From NCBI GenBank assembly GCA_019321725.1, contig CM033107.1, positions 16,049,445 through 16,113,444 of the forward strand: a DNA stretch of 64,000 nucleotides, read 5' to 3'. The translations under genes and the position numbers were made by a program. This document shows positions 1 through 11,527 of this stretch, piece after piece (position 1 is the stretch's first letter; every line of letters begins with the position of its first letter). Below the pieces are notes generated by a model. That model ran no database searches. It had not been told where the DNA came from and saw only the letters and a program-made list of their open reading frames with translations. This stretch comes from Paulownia fortunei (lineage: Eukaryota; Streptophyta; Magnoliopsida; Lamiales; Paulowniaceae).

Positions 1-834
1 TACAAGATACTACAAATTCATCATAAGAAACATTGAAAAAGAATATACCTTGATTAAGTTGGAATTAAGCTTCAAAATCAACGATTTTCAAGCTTAAAAA
101 GGTAGAAACTTGTTCTAGTTTGTATTCTATGGATTCCTATGGATTGAATTCAATTTTTGTGAGTATGAGAGTGTAGAAATTTGGGAGAAACTTAGGAGAA
201 TAAGGGCTGGTCGTTTTTGAGGTGCTTCCACAAGAAATATGGATGAAAATGATTTCTTTGACCTTTCAAAGAGAGGTAAGTGGAGGGCTATGATTGGTTG
301 CATCATGCTTGGTGTCTTCTCATGCCAAAAGCCACATTTATGGGCTAGGGAGATGACAAAAATTGATGCTTTGGTGTTATAATCAAGTGCAATGCGGTTT
401 AGAATGATTCCATGCAACCTAGTCAACCAACCAATCAAATTGCACCATTTTGCATACTTTTAGTTCTTAGCCAAATGAAATATATTTCAAGTAAATATTT
501 AGGCAATTAATCACTTTAGCATATAACTAGTATGGAGCAATACAAATAATTCATTTTATGGCCATTCAACACATCAATCTTTCTTAATCGAGATACCGAA
601 CTTTTAACTGCAAAAAAGCACTTAAGGAATATGTTAAATCAAGAAACAAAAGCTTGATATCATATTTTATCTACTAATGCATGTTAAAGCATAACTAGAG
701 CATATAATAATTATTATTCAAGTTCGTGCAATCATGCTATTTGTATGCCATAATTCAATAATACACATTGATTAGATGCATATTCGTGCAAGATGCTTAT
801 TATTGGCTATGTAGGAGAGAATTGGGCATTACAC
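1..834 (-). mobile_element. LTR of chromovirus family A, cut by window start
   Basis: This stretch matches 27300-28138 almost base for base and is also related to 37757-38588 and 44660-45120, which are LTRs of elements A and B. It ends at 834 in the same GGGCATTACA terminus. The sequence after it (from 835) is not A-type internal sequence but decayed pol of another element, so this is either a solo LTR or the edge of an element whose remainder lies outside the window. The open frame at 127-438 is a chance frame repeated in the other LTR copies. Confidence 0.85.
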
Positions 835-3281
835 ATTTATCTTTTGATATATTTTCATGGAATACCTAAGGTAAATTGAGAAATAAGGAGCATATTCAGT
901 TAATTTATGAACAATAACCCAATTCCATTATCATATACAAAATTCATGAATGCTTTCCCATTTTCACCTGTAAATAAAAGAAGAACTAAATCATTGCTAC
1001 ATATGCATTTTTACATATATCCCTTTTTTTAGTGGCAAACCAAATATTAACAATATTTTACATAATAGCTCGTCTAGTATCCGGTATCTGTATATTTTTT
1101 TGAGATCACAAACATCATTCATACTACTAAATAAAACAAACAAAAAGGTACATGATCATCACTTAAAACTTAGTTTTGCAATTTTTTATCCCTCATTTTC
1201 ACATCTATCTCTTATTAAGAGATTATTATCACTTATCACAAAAATCTATTTAAGTGCCTTTTATGTCTTTCATCTTAATCTTAACCTTTCATCGATCTTA
1301 TTTTGAGCATTTGAAATTGGATCAATCAAAATCAGTCTTACCAAAATATTAATAAATAGATAATTCATCATTTACTCTAATTCATCATCTATACAACCCT
1401 CAATTCCCATAATAGTTTATGATGTAAAATTTGTATGAATATTAGTCTATTGAGATATTTCATTCCAAGGACATCTGTAGTTAGATGGATCATACAATAT
1501 ATTCATTTACAAATAATGTTAATCTTTTCTTCAAGTTCAACTCCTTTTGAGTATATAGACATTTCAAGTACTTCGATTTTGTAATGTCACATGTAGTATT
1601 ACATAAATAATCTACTTAACTCGGAGAGTGTTAAGTAACTTTTCTATATTGCATCAAACATATACCAAAACACAATAAGATACACCACTATACACAATAA
1701 ATAACTTATATCTAAATTTGGAGTCACCATCGAAGCTCAAATTAATTCTCTTTAAGTAATTAGAGATTTCTTCCCACTTAGCAAACTATTCATATTTCAT
1801 ATACCTGCATGTATGATGAAATAAAGCGGTAACAACTTAGGAGAAATTTTGACTGAATATCCAATAATATCACTAACCCATAAAAAGTTTTTTTTATTTC
1901 TATCATGTTTATTGGTCTTCCCTATTTCAGTACAACCTCGAAGTTTTGAATAGTTACAAGAACACCTTCTGAAGAAAATTACTAGTCCCAAAAATAAATA
2001 TTGTATTACATAACCAAAAGATCACATTTATTAATTGAACAAATAATTTTCTACTTCCTTAGAGTTTCCAAGATCATATTGAAAGGTCAATCATATTTAT
2101 CCTCATTGTACACTAAGATATCATCGATGAATATCACCCTAAACATACCCATATAGAATCATCAAACACATTATTCATCATGTATATCAAAATAATTAGG
2201 GTATTAGTCAACCCGATGGTACAACAAGAAATTCATAATTAATTCAAACTAAAAATCAATCCTCAAGATCACAGTAGCTTCTCTTAATTTATCAAATAAA
2301 CCTTAGTATGAAAAATTTATACTTATTACAAATTATTACTTAATTCATTTGCAATAAATAATACATAACCTCAAGATTCATCTTTTTTCTAGATGAATAT
2401 GAAGTGGAACTTGTTTAGGAGAAGCACTAGACCTTAATGCCTTGCTCAACATTATAACAATATCACTTAAGGTTCATTGAATTCCACTAGGTGTATATGA
2501 TAAACTAAAAGAGAGATTAGATTTGTTCTTACAACTATGTCAAGATAAAATCAATTTGTTAGTCAATAGTATGCCTGGAAACTTCTTTTCAATATGTATC
2601 ACGAGATCTAAGATCACACAAATAGAATTTTAGTAAATTTGGTCATTTCTAAATTTTTTAACAAAATTTAAAGATCGATAATAACTCTTTCTTACTACTC
2701 TCTTTCATGATAACTGTAGAAAATTATAATTTGACAATCTTCTTTATTTTCTGCAAATAGTAAATATTTTTCTGCTATGACCTCCATAAAATTTCTAAAT
2801 TTTCATCACCTAGAATTAAAAATTATTAATAATCCTGAAAAAAATCTACAATGCATAATTCTCAATAAATCAATCAACACAAAAGTTTATATCATAATCC
2901 TAGCTAATATAACAAAATTAACCTAGAGCTCTTAAAATCTAATTAGTTGATCTTGAACCTCCAGAAGGAATTAAAACATTGAAACTAACCTCATATATAT
3001 CAAGTACCCTATATAGTCTTATTACATACTTAGTAGGTAATAGCGAATATGTACCTCCAAAGGTAGAATATTAAACATAAATTTTATACCTGTTATTAGT
3101 AATGAGTCTGCCTCAACATTAATTTATATAAAATCTTAAAACACATGGCAAATATTATTCATGAAATACAAAATAAATTATACAACAAATAAAACTTACT
3201 GGCATGGTTGTGCTCCACCAGTTTCAAAGATCATGTACATAGACAGTCTACACAACCACAAATCGGGCTCTGATACTACTC
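835..3281 (-). pseudogene. Decayed internal region (gag-pol) of Ty3/gypsy element C
   Basis: No long frame remains, but the stretch aligns over 1.3 kb with the internal part of element D (about 15336-16630). On the minus strand 2117-2137 reads VIFIDDI, the chromovirus form of the reverse transcriptase active-site box. It ends at 3281 next to a primer binding site and LTR, which gives the orientation: minus strand, 5' LTR on the right. It would have encoded the Gag-Pol polyprotein; the dense stops show it cannot now. The left boundary is where the family A LTR inserted. Confidence 0.75.
3263..3277 (-). other. Primer binding site of element C
   Basis: On the minus strand, five bases after the LTR terminus, the sequence GTATCAGAGCCCGAT matches the 3' end of initiator methionine tRNA (TGGTATCAGAGC), the usual primer of Tekay/Del and copia elements. 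The first bases differ from the consensus. Confidence 0.75.
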
Positions 3282-3306
3282 TGTCACAACCTCCCAAAAA
3301 ATATGT

Positions 3307-3309
<3 letters not shown>

Positions 3310-3344
<35 letters not shown>
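3310..3344. repeat. (AT)n microsatellite in LTR C
   Basis: About 17 AT units, 28 bp from the LTR edge. The solo copy of this LTR has a shorter run at the same place (46178-46204). Confidence 0.95.
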
Positions 3345-3348
<4 letters not shown>

Positions 3349-4236
3349 AACCTGTGCAACATAATTTGTGCATATATGCGTATTTTTCTAGTTAGTTAGT
3401 TTGATATAACACTGATAAAGTAAACTGCTTTAACATTCTGTAACAATGTATATAGATAGATAGTTATTTGAAAGATAAAAAGGTCTATCAAAATCATCAC
3501 AAAACTTAGACTCATTTACAATGGAGTTTTGAAAGTGATATACAGGATAAAGTCAATAATATAATACAATATATCATAAAATCAAAAGCTCAGCCTACAA
3601 AATAGCCCTAATAGGTCGTCATCCATGTACATCAATCTTTGAAAGCCTGTAGGAGCTCCACAGCCAGCCCAGTAAACTAGAGGTCTCAAGTCTTACAATG
3701 TTTACCTATAATGCATGATCTACATGAGCTAATGGTCAGTAAGTGAAAATCATGCATGCTGAAGCGATAATCTAACATATGTACAATACATCTCTATGAA
3801 ATCACGCTAGGAATGCAAGCTTCTGAACCAAAACAGTTCATCCAAAATCATTTTCCATCATTGGGCCCTTAACCTACCTACTATGCACCGAATAGAGCTC
3901 TAAACAATATCAATAATTATATGGCCATAAACAAATTGACTCTGTCTATGGGCCATCACTTGGGATCACCAGAGGTCCACCCCCTATCTTCCCCTGTGAT
4001 CCTCTAGAAGTCTTCCCACCAGTTGAGACAATAAGGGCACAGTCAAGTGGTCCACCCTCTCATGACCACCAGAGGCACACTCCCTGTCAACCCCTATGAT
4101 CCTCTGAGAAGTAACACTCGTGGCGCGCCAAAATATCACATAAGAACACCTCGCATGCCTCAGTGCACTAGTAGTGGCCAACCAAAACATTTTCTTTATG
4201 AAAATAATGTCATGCATTCAAAACCTCAAATGTGAG

Positions 4237-4257
4237 CACGTGTTATGCATGCACGTG
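4237..4257. promoter_or_regulatory. Two G-boxes around an RY motif in LTR C
   Basis: CACGTG occurs at 4237-4242 and 4252-4257 with CATGCA (RY motif) at 4248-4253 between and overlapping. G-box plus RY is a known arrangement for bZIP and B3 factors of the ABI5/ABI3 class. In the solo copy the first G-box and the RY motif remain but the second G-box reads CACATG. Regulatory use is inferred. Confidence 0.4.
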
Positions 4258-6270
4258 TAAATGTTGATGAATGGCATGTTTAATGACACAACGGATCCTA
4301 TGTCCCATCATCTAAGCAATGTATGCACTATAAGATATTTATAATACTCATAATACACTCATCAAGACACAAGGATCACATTTAATATAGATAAGGCAAG
4401 AAAAACTATGTCCATACATTGTAGTTGCAAATGGATTTTCACTTACCTTTAATCGATCGTATCTTACTTTTTAGTTTCTTAGGTGTTACTCCCCAACCTT
4501 AGGTGTGAATAGTCTGTAAAAATATAAGATATCAATCACTATCCTCAATCAACAAGTTCATTATACTTAATCCTATATAAGGACCTTGAATTTCAATTTA
4601 ACTATGTAACAATCAAACTTTACTACTTAAGGACTAAAACCTAATATAATCTCCTAAGTACCTTGATTTCTCATCTTAAATGTATGATAAAATCACCTAA
4701 TTGATGTGTTATAACTCTTATAATAGTTCTCTAAATGCTGAACATCAATTTTACCATAGATATGTTGAAACATGCCAAGTAGTAAATGGAATAGATTTCT
4801 ATCTTCTATTTTCCTTGCTGTCACATTAAGTTTCATAGCAATTTTAGCATCCTTAGGCGTATTCATTCACTCTAAAATTTTTACCACACTTAGCTAACAT
4901 ATAAAAACAAATAACCATGCCATATAATTCCCAAAACTCATGGATTTAGCTCCCCTAATTCAATATCCTTCACATCACACCAAAACAGATTTTGCCACTT
5001 TGGCAGTTTAAGTGTTCCTCCAATATCATGCTCTATTTCAATTTTTAACCGATCAAAATTCATTCCAATACTATTAAATCATATATGGACATGTGGTAAT
5101 AATCATAAGTTTTATTCAACATACCATACACTTTTGAAGCCTAAAATACAAGAAAACAGTAAGGTGACAGTTTGTGCCACAAGTATTTCCTATTAAGTGT
5201 TTGTCATCAAAAATCCTTTATTTGTGCACCAAAGTCTAACTAAAAACTTCCTAATACTTTTATGAGAGATATTGAAAGATTAATAAATAATAAACCAATT
5301 CAGAATAATCTAAAAATCAGAGGTAAAATCGTAGATAAGTGTTACCTATGCAGATTTTGAGGTTAAACTTGCTGGTAATCACTTCTCCTTTGCTTTTCTT
5401 GCTTTTATTTCAACTTGGAATAAATTTGGAGCACTTGGAGACCTTAAGGTATGTGTTTGAAAGCTATAAATGGCTGAAATGAGGGTCTGGTCATGGCTTA
5501 AGGGTGAAGGGTTTGAGGTGTTATCTTAAGCTAAATAAGAAAACATGAGGTAGCAAAGCTTGAGGTGTCACATGGTGGTTTAAATGTGATATTATACACA
5601 ACTTATATAGCTCTAATCTGGTGTTTGTCAGCATTTATTTATTTATATACAACCTATTTTAATTTTCGTACGATCGGATAATAAATTCTACCATAATTTC
5701 TTAATCGTCTTTCGATCTTTAAATCGATTGACATGTGATTCTTAAATAGATTGTCTAGTTTTCATTTCTAAAATTGTATGCACATATGGACCTTGATATA
5801 TGACACTTAAATTAAATTATATCATGTTTAATATTCCAATTATTATTAGTTTATAGATGTATACATTTAAAACACCTTAATCTAGTTGATTCAAAATATA
5901 TTAGCTTACTAGTAATACCTTTCATTACTTCTAAAATTATAATATATAACCTATGAATATCCAATAGATTAACCAATCTATTCTTTCTCTTATCTAAATA
6001 TTGAATTTCTTAATTAGGTTATAAGATCTCAACCATTAATATCATGTGATAGCATTAGAGGTCTAATGATTAAGAATGCTATACAAGATGTCACATAAAT
6101 GTTAATGCAAGTTAGCATATAAGTAACATGTAATGCAGGAATCACATTAACCAAGTGAGTAGTGTGAGGATTGAGTATTACATATGGATCTTACGGGTCG
6201 CATTGTTTAGCCCGTTCCTTTCAGCCTTCCTACTTCTTCAGTAGATAACTTAGGCAAAAGATCGATTTCT

Positions 6271-8040
6271 ATGGAGTATCTTGAGAGAGTGCCTTTAGAG
6301 TTGAGGGATGTACTATTGGGATTACCTGAGTGTCCATTTGATTCATTAGATTATGAGGAGTCCGATGGCCAGAGGGGCAGCATAGATTCGTCTGAGAGCC
6401 ATAATAGTTATGGGGATCCTGACGATGGTGGCCAGGGTGAGTCTGACACTGATGACTCATCTGAGTTAGGCGAGGACCTTTCTCCCCTGGCGCAGTAGTT
6501 GGGCACTATAGGGTGATGAAACCTAACTACCTAGATAGCATGGTGTCTAGGACTGACTTGATCTCACTTAGGACGAGATTAGATTTGCCATCTTGTTTTA
6601 AGTTTGTAGCTCCTTCTCCTAGACAGGGACTTTAGGGAGCCCCCTGAGGGTTACTTCACTGTCTATATATCCAGTTTTACTTGTGGATTCTTACTTTCTC
6701 AATCTCCCTTTTTAGTTGAGGTTATGTGTGCTTACTGTCTTTGTGTAGGTCAGTTTACTCCCAACTCCTACTCTTACTGCTAAGGATTTCATCATCGCTT
6801 AGAGGAGCTAAGACTTCCCGTAACTTTGAGAAGTTTTTTTTCTTTTTATTGTGAGGAGAGTAACATAAGAGTCTTTCTATCACTTCTTCACCCACCTTGG
6901 ATCTAGGTTCCTAGATTCTTCCTCGGGGCTCTGGAAGAAGAAGTTCTCTTATGTTAGAGATAATGGTTGGGGATTTTCCCATGAATGAAGTAGGTTTCCT
7001 ACTATTTCTACTATTCACTGTAGCTCGCATGAGGAGTTCAGGGAGAAGTATTCAGTTGTTGGGCTATTTGATCAGCCTTTTAATGTTAGCTATTTGTTTT
7101 CTATGGGTAGCTGAATCTTTTATATTACTTTATATATCTTGGCTATATATACTTATTGCTAATGTGTTGTTTTCTTTTTTCTAGGTAGAGAGCTAGATGT
7201 GTCAACCATTAGGTCCCATTGAAGGAAGAAGCGCGATGGCGAGGTGGGTTTGAGTATGCTTCTGTGTAGGAGGGATAGAGATGGGCGGGCTTCTTGCCTA
7301 GGTACCCTAGGGCTGAGCCCCGCTCTTCTTCCCACCTAACTGAGCAGATAGGTGGTAATCAATCATCTAGCCCTCCTCCTACTCCTACTAGGAGTAAGAG
7401 GCCCAAAGGGGAGGCTTACGGTTCCCTTTCCAAGAAAAGTTCGGGCCCTAGCATATTTTATCCTGGCGTTAATCGCCAAGAGGGGATTCAATCGCTATAG
7501 GATACTTCAGACATATCTTTGGGCTGGAGCAAGCCTAGGAGAATCACTTGGCTAGGGTGAGCTTCTTGTCTTAACTTTTTCTTTAACTTGCGTTATATTT
7601 TTCCTCTTGCATTGATATTTTTTGCCTTTGTGTTTCTCCTCTCCTTAATAGGCCTTGATGATTTCCACATTTATGACTCACCGTGTTTCTATCCTGGAGG
7701 AGGCAGTAGGGCATTTTGAGGCTACTGTGAAGAAGAGCACTGAGGAGGTTGCTCATCATAAGAGAAAGGTGGCCAAAATAGCCAAAAGCCTTGAGGAGCT
7801 GAAGTTCTTCAAGTAAGGACTGGGGAGGGATTCCTGCAGTCTTAGGATGGGTTTATCTTGCTTTCCAGTAGGAAGACTATTGCTGTCGAGGCCTTCAAGG
7901 CCTATGATGTTTTTGATGGGGCGATTCTTGACCAGGCCTTTATGATTTATGTTTGGACCATATGTGGCTGCAGGCGTATCATGAGAGAGTCCGGATGCTT
8001 TCTTGAGGATGATGTGATGCTGCTTGATCCTGAGGTATAA
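6271..8040 (+). pseudogene. Intron-bearing antisense accessory gene of a Tat element
   Basis: The strand is opposite to the Tat gag at 9048-17230. From 6271 a frame gives an acidic Ser/Asp/Glu-rich N-terminus. Around 6540-6800 come FKFVAPSPRQ, PPEGYFTVY and QFTPNS, and at 6914-6985 SGLWKKKFSYVRDNGWGF. This is the pattern of the plant family called putative gypsy-type transposon (as I recall PF04195). Likely introns are 7557-7650 (GTGAGC..AATAG) and 7813-7868 (GTAAGG..TTCCAG). The second keeps frame and joins a coiled-coil segment (VSILEEAVGHFEATVKK) to the C-terminal AFKAYDVFD..LLDPEV part. A third acceptor is TTTTTTCTAG at 7183. Frameshifts near 6650 and stops show decay. Such antisense genes downstream of pol are known in Tat elements such as Grande; their role is unknown. 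Confidence 0.65.
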
Positions 8041-9047
8041 GATGATGAAGGAGTTGAGATCGCAACATCCCAGAGGCTCCAGCTATGATAAAGGATCCTC
8101 AGGGCGAGCTAGAGGATGGAACCCCCAAGGATGATGCATCTTATTGCTTTCAATTTCTTTATTCCTCAATATGTTTAGGGGTTTTGCTTTAGTTCTTCTA
8201 GACACCTATTAGGTGCTTTTATTTACTTTCTATATATATGGTGCTCTTTTTCATCCGCCCAGGTGGGGCATATATATTATGCTTCTACTATTTCTATTTT
8301 CTATCATATGATATAAATAATTGAGACTTTCTGTCCTTTGTGTTTTATCTTGTTTCCTTATGTATGTTATGATTTTGTGAGAGTACTTTGCCTCAACGGG
8401 CACAGAGGTTAATTCATAGTAACGTTACATCTTCACAAGCAAGGCTTATTGATGTGCCCAGGTTGGCCGTAAACAATGCTTAAGGGACTGTATGCCTAGG
8501 ATGGTGTAAAACCATCATTTATAAGACTATCAAGTGCCCGGGATGTGTATGTAGCCCTTACTTAGGGGACTATTAGGTGTATGGGATGTGTATGTAGCCA
8601 TCGGTAAGGGGACTGCTAGGTGCCTGAGATGTGCGCATAGCCATTACTTATGGGTCTATTCATATTATTGCCTGTTTGCTAATTCATTGATTTCCTGGGC
8701 CCTAGGGGGCACCAAGTTTTCCAGACATATAATGTAAACACTTAATAAGTTAGAGTAATAGTGTAGAGAGCAATAGACTTAAAGAAATAATTTCATAGTC
8801 AATGCAGAATGTAAATCTCCCAAACATGGGGAATCGTAGGAAAATAAACATAAATGCCATAAATAAATTATTCATACAGCGTGTAGGCTGAATTATTTAA
8901 GCAGCTCAAAGGTTGGGAAAGCAGTAAAGACTTAGGAAAAGTTGATATTCAGGAAGTGGGATAGAGCGCATGTATCCCTAGGTATTGTTGCTATCTCCGA
9001 GACCCGTTGCCTTTTCTCAACATGGTAATATAAAACTCCCTGATAGT
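8041..9047. other. Noncoding Tat region between antisense gene and protease
   Basis: In the element's own direction this lies after the protease and before the antisense gene. An intact Tat element would have several kilobases of reverse transcriptase, RNase H and integrase here. I see no such motifs in either strand, only the tail of the antisense gene, a 43-bp tandem repeat and AT-rich sequence. The pol domains have therefore been deleted. Confidence 0.6.
8486..8653. repeat. 43-bp tandem repeat in Tat 3' region
   Basis: Units begin GACTATCAAG at 8525, GACTATTAGG at 8568 and GACTGCTAGG at 8611, spaced exactly 43 bp, each with GGGATGTGTATGTAGCC or a variant. A degenerate first unit starts at 8486. 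Tandem repeats in the 3' untranslated part are typical of Tat-lineage elements and are a known source of plant satellite DNA. Confidence 0.8.
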
Positions 9048-9635
9048 TCATATATCTCCTTCCACTTCTCCCACTCTAGTGACTGTTGAGAATTTAACCT
9101 TCATGTGGACAGTAGAAACTATCATCTTGAATTGGTTCATGTTAGGTCTTCCCAATATCATGTTGTATGCTGAAGGGGTTTTCAACACTAGGAATCTCAC
9201 GAGTTTAGTGGTTCCATGTGGCCCTTGATCTCCTAACATTAATGATAGCATTACCTCTCCCAATATCTTTACCACTTCTCTAATGAAGCCAACGAGAGGA
9301 GCGTTAATTGGGAATACTTGGGACTGATCTATTTGGAGCTTCTGGAAAGCATCATAGAAAATGATATCCACCATGCTACCGCTATCTATCAGAACTTTCC
9401 TCACTAGAAAGTTTGCTAGCACTACATAGATAACTATAGCATCAGCTTGTTGCATGGCTGCAGGGTTGAGATCTTGTGCCCCAAATGTTATTACCATGTT
9501 TTTCTCGCGCACTAGGTTGAGTGCCCTGACCCCCGGAGGGACTTGAGAACTTTTTTCTGCTAACTTCTTATTGTATGCCCTTAATGTGCTTCTTGTGTCC
9601 TTGCCGTCAGGCCCTCTTGATATAACATTTATCAC
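9048..9635 (-). pseudogene. Tat Gag-protease: aspartic protease part
   Basis: A 195-residue open frame has the Tat/gypsy retropepsin layout. The active-site box is LIDSGSMVDI near residue 80, followed by FQKLQI, PLVGF and the late LGRP motif in PSAYNMILGRPNMNQF. The protease would cut the Gag-Pol polyprotein in the particle. The frame is open, but the gag upstream is broken by stops and frameshifts and no polymerase follows, so the unit is a remnant. The methionine that opens the frame is internal to the original polyprotein and is not a real start. Confidence 0.8.
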
Positions 9636-10883
9636 CCCAATGAATGAAGGGTCCTGTCGTTCATCCTACCTTTGACTCATTCTTGGCTATCCAGAGTGTA
9701 AGTCTCCAGCAGAAGGTGGGTCTTGAGTTGGGCGATCTACTTGAGGAGGCTGGTTGACAAACTCCTTCAAATATCCCCTTTGAATCAATTTTTTGATTTC
9801 TTTCTTCAAGTGGAAGCACTCTTCCGTAGTATGGCCCTTGTCACGTTGAAAGCGGCAATACTTATTGGAGTAATCCCATTAGGGGTTTTGTTTTAGATTT
9901 TGGGAGGCTCTATAATGCCTTGTCTATATGCTGTTAGCAACACTTCAGTAAGTGGAGCGTTCAGGGGGTGTACTGACGATAGCCAAATGTAGGCTGACGT
10001 CACTCTATCTTCTTGAAGTTGGACTTCTCATCCTCCCTCTGCTTTCTCTTAGTCCCCACTTTTGGTTGTGTTGCTTCCTCAATGCATATATGCTTTTTTG
10101 CACTAGATAAAAGTTCTTCCAGTGACGTTGGTGGCTTCCCAGCGATTGACTCCTTAAGTCTTCCCTGACTAAGGTTCTACTATAATATGCTCGCTAGAAG
10201 CTCATGGTAGACATGTTGTACCTTATTGACTGCTTTGGTGAAGCGCTTCATATATTTGTGCAAAATTTTGCCTTCATTCTCCTTGATCATGAAGATATGA
10301 GCAATGGTCCTAGGGCACTTCCAGTTTATAGAGAGTTGATGTAGGAGGCTGTTATTGAGTTGTTTCATCACTAAGATTGACCCTGCTGGGAGCTGGTTGA
10401 ACCACGTCAATGCTCTCTTCGTAAGTGTTGTGCGGAAGACATTGCAATACGCTACGTTAAACATGTCGTATAAGTCTGCCTTGGCGTAGAATTTATCCAA
10501 GTGCTTCTATGGGTCGCCTGCTTCATCGTATTCGAGGAGGTTTGAAGTCTTTATTCCTAGAGCTCCTTCTATGTTGTATCACTGCTAAAGATTGGGTGAT
10601 GCCTTCAGGAAGGATGGAGTGATGAGCAGTGCGTGATTCTTCTATCCTCATTGGCCTAGATGTTGGCTACTGGCTCTAAGGAACATTCCCGCTGGTCACC
10701 TCTTCAGGCACTTCTTCTATCTTTTTTCTACTCCCTCTCTATGTGGCTTTTCTACCTCCGTTGGGCATGAGCCTTCTCCTTGTTGTGAGGGTTGGGGAAG
10801 GGATCAATCTAGTGTTTAGCGAGGTACTGAGCTATCGCCTTGGCTACTGCTCTTGCGGCCGTATTCTCCGGCAGTGCTTGTAG
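9636..10883 (-). pseudogene. Tat gag, capsid and zinc-binding part, decayed
   Basis: On the minus strand 10180-10500 reads FRTTLTKRALTWFNQLPAGS, the hallmark of the retrotransposon gag domain, and continues to HKYMKRFTKAV. Lower down, around 9780-9870, come YCRFQRDKGHTTEECFHLKK and LIQRGYL, the Tat nucleocapsid-like C..GH..C motif, before the protease. Stops and shifts break the frame between these blocks. Gag would form the particle shell and bind the element RNA. At 10883 the gene is interrupted by LTR X; the N-terminal end resumes at 16815. Confidence 0.75.
10879..10883. repeat. Left target duplication of LTR X (TGTAG)
   Basis: TGTAG lies just before the TG terminus at 10884. The matching site after the CA terminus is CGTAG at 16815-16819, with one mismatch. 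Confidence 0.5.
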
Positions 10884-11527
10884 TGTTACAACTTTAAGGT
10901 TGCAAGCCTAAGTGTAGATTGTGTCAAGTAATAAATTTCTCCGGAGTCTAAAGTCAATCCACAGGAAAATTGTTTGAAGTTTTTAAGATTATTACTTAAA
11001 ATTTGGGCTTTATAAGGTTTAGAATACAAAGAAAAATTTATGCTATAACTAAGAAATCAAAGTAATAAAAGTACTGAGGATTAGGGATCCGCTCTTAAGT
11101 TTTGGATAGAAGAACGATTATTAATTATTTTTACCTCTTTTAAATACCACTATTGGAATCCATACATAATGAAGGTTCCAATGGGAAGATGTTATAAAAT
11201 AGCTCATTTATTAAGGTAATCATGATGTTGTCTTATTGTTGTAAATTATCTCTTAACACCAACACTTATTTATGGGATTGAGTATTTATGCATACCTTTG
11301 TCTACAACAAATCAAGGTTTAACATTAGTAGTTGGTGAAGTAATATCAGACAGCTAGCTAAATGAACCCAAGTATTTGTTGTGTCATTGGTAATACATAA
11401 ATCAAGAATTACCACTAAATAAGGAGGGTTTTAATGCCAACACTTATTTATGAGATTAAGTATTTATGCATACTTTTGTCTATAACAAATCAAGGTTTTA
11501 CGTTAGTAGTCGGTGTAGTAGAACCGG
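10884..11527 (-). mobile_element. LTR X, distal part
   Basis: On the plus strand it begins TGTTACAACTTTAAGG. With 16633-16814, which ends GCACTTATCA, it forms one LTR of about 0.8 kb that reads TGATAAGTGC... on the minus strand. No internal coding region of this family is present, so it is probably a solo LTR. It was later split by element D at 11527/11528. It interrupts the Tat gag. Confidence 0.6.
11253..11521. repeat. Partial tandem duplication in LTR X, period 178 bp
   Basis: About 90 bp starting TTAACACCAACACTTATT at 11253 recur at 11431 with about 10 percent difference, including TCAAGGTTT and the TTAGTAGT..GGTG block. The insertion of element D cuts off the second unit. Confidence 0.8.

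Larger units (their letters stand above)
3282..6182 (-). mobile_element. 5' LTR of Ty3/gypsy chromovirus C
   Basis: It starts TGTCACAACC and ends GTATTACA, the paired TG...CA termini. The same unit recurs as a solo LTR at 46166-48952. Length is about 2.9 kb, typical of Tekay/Del chromoviruses. An (AT)n run follows the left terminus at once. Short frames inside (4047-4235, 3984-4217) have no family match and recur only because the LTR is repeated. The right flank (6183 onward) is the accessory-gene region of a Tat element, so C inserted into Tat. Confidence 0.88.

Noticed and set aside
127..438. 103-codon minus-strand frame, repeated at 27509, 37973 and 44808
   Set aside because: It recurs because the LTR recurs. 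The copies differ by frameshifts and changes without protein-like constraint, and there is no family pattern.
3161..3346. Frame ending in a Tyr-Ile repeat
   Set aside because: The end is translation of an AT microsatellite and the start is decayed retroelement.
6951..7184. Hydrophobic 77-codon frame that looks like a membrane protein
   Set aside because: It falls mostly in what looks like an intron of the antisense Tat gene, ending at the TTTTTTCTAG acceptor. The overlapping frame with WKKKFSYVRDNGWGF is the homologous one.
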